From an uncultured Clostridia bacterium (GTDB lineage: Bacteria; Bacillota; Clostridia; Oscillospirales; Oscillospiraceae): DNA of 6,635 bases. Shown in pieces: positions 6,317-6,635 of this stretch. Each line of letters starts with the position of its first letter. Position 1 is the stretch's first letter. The notes below the pieces were generated by a model. It had not been told where the DNA came from. It did not search any database and saw only the letters and a program-made list of their open reading frames with translations. The position numbers and the translations under genes were made by a program. The stretch lies in the NCBI GenBank assembly GCA_947176425.1, contig CAMWQV010000118.1, positions 1 to 6,635 on the forward strand, in the 5' to 3' direction.

Positions 6317-6526
6317 CACGAAATCAGAAATGTCCGATTTCATGGGCAAGCAATGACCCTGGATATCGTTTTCGATATTCAGGGCCGCTTGCTGGGGGGT
6401 CCCCAGGCCCCAGACCGTGCGCTATACGTCCGGTCGAACACGCCTGACGGCGTGGCTTTTGTCGCTCCCGTTGGTCGCTCCTTCCTGCACGTCCGCGCAG
6501 GAAGTACGGAGGTGCGTTCCGCACCT
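6315..6526. other. Run of six consecutive stem-loops, oriT-like or regulatory region
   Basis: Inverted repeats follow each other closely. They are CCCACGAAATC/GATTTCATGGG (6315-6346, one mismatch); the long stem at 6346-6392; CTGGGG/CCCCAG (6392-6406, with a second CCCCAG at 6408-6413); CACGCC/GGCGTG (6439-6454, 4-base loop); CTTCCTGC/GCAGGAAG (6481-6504, 8-base loop); and AGGTGCG/CGCACCT (6510-6526, 3-base loop). There is also a direct repeat GTCGCTCC at 6461 and 6474. Open frames cross it on both strands, but the density of dyads explains the sequence better than coding. Next to a coupling-protein fragment, an origin of transfer or relaxosome binding region is plausible but unproven. Confidence 0.5.
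6346..6392. repeat. Long interrupted stem-loop
   Basis: CCCTGGATATCG (6357-6368) pairs with CGATATTCAGGG (6373-6384) across a TTTT loop, 12 pairs including one G-T. After a small internal loop (AAT bulge and an A/C mismatch), GCAAGC (6346-6351) pairs with GCTTGC (6387-6392). No T tract follows, so it is not a standard terminator in the plus direction. Confidence 0.7.
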
Positions 6527-6635
6527 GTTAAATGACCTGTGGCATTTGAGCGCGGACCTGTCTCATGTCCACAAGTACGGTACGCCTTGCCTGAAAAATA
6601 TGTTCTTTCTTCGCAGATGGAGTGCTTGACAGATT
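6527..6635. other. Gene-free tail of the window
   Basis: This tail holds a direct repeat GACCTGT at 6534 and 6555. No gene is supported up to the edge. The sequence may be the leader of a gene beginning just beyond the window. Confidence 0.4.

Noticed and set aside
6510..6526. Shared heptamer AGGTGCG/CGCACCT between this hairpin and the operator at 2910-2925
   Set aside because: Seven bases can recur by chance; arm order is reversed and the flanking bases do not match enough to propose the same binding protein.
5958..6535. Overlapping plus-strand frames of 84 and 152 codons
   Set aside because: They lack ribosome sites, run through the inverted repeats and stem-loops, and show no recognisable family.
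6324..6629. Short frames on both strands through the stem-loop run
   Set aside because: Their composition (many R, G, P, S) follows from the GC-rich palindromes; no start signal supports them.

Overview
The window looks like chromosomal DNA of an anaerobic gut clostridium, most likely Oscillospiraceae or a relative. This is inferred from the strong AGGAGG ribosome sites, GTG starts, a GC-rich CUT1-type sugar transporter, a clostridial enoate-reductase-type flavoenzyme, and the remains of a Firmicutes conjugative element. No taxonomic marker gene is present, so the assignment is tentative.

Region 1 (1-2594, minus strand) is a carbohydrate ABC importer operon read leftward: a lipoprotein solute-binding protein, a MalF/UgpA-type permease and a MalG/UgpE-type permease that runs off the left edge. 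The genes are a few bases apart, and each upstream stop codon lies inside the next ribosome binding site, which suggests translational coupling. No ATPase is in view.

Region 2 (2595-3009) is an AT-rich divergent intergenic region. Toward the sugar operon it holds a weak promoter candidate and an inverted repeat in the probable leader. Toward the right it holds a clear extended -10 promoter whose -35 overlaps a long palindrome, a likely operator.

Region 3 (3010-5475, plus strand) is a two-gene operon closed by a strong intrinsic terminator. The first gene is a 657-residue, three-cofactor (FMN, [4Fe-4S], FAD) ene-reductase of the old yellow enzyme/2,4-dienoyl-CoA reductase/BaiCD type. The second is a small NTF2-fold protein. 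Together they suggest inducible reduction of an activated C=C bond in an unknown, probably diet- or host-derived compound; the substrate cannot be read from the sequence.

Region 4 (5476-6635) has no intact gene that I can support. It holds a frameshifted C-terminal fragment of a VirD4/TraG-type coupling protein (minus strand), a roughly 400-base AT-rich segment bounded by 30-base imperfect inverted repeats, and a GC-rich run of consecutive stem-loops. Taken together it looks like a decayed or truncated integrative mobile element next to the ene-reductase operon. The stem-loop run could be its transfer origin or a recombination/regulatory region.
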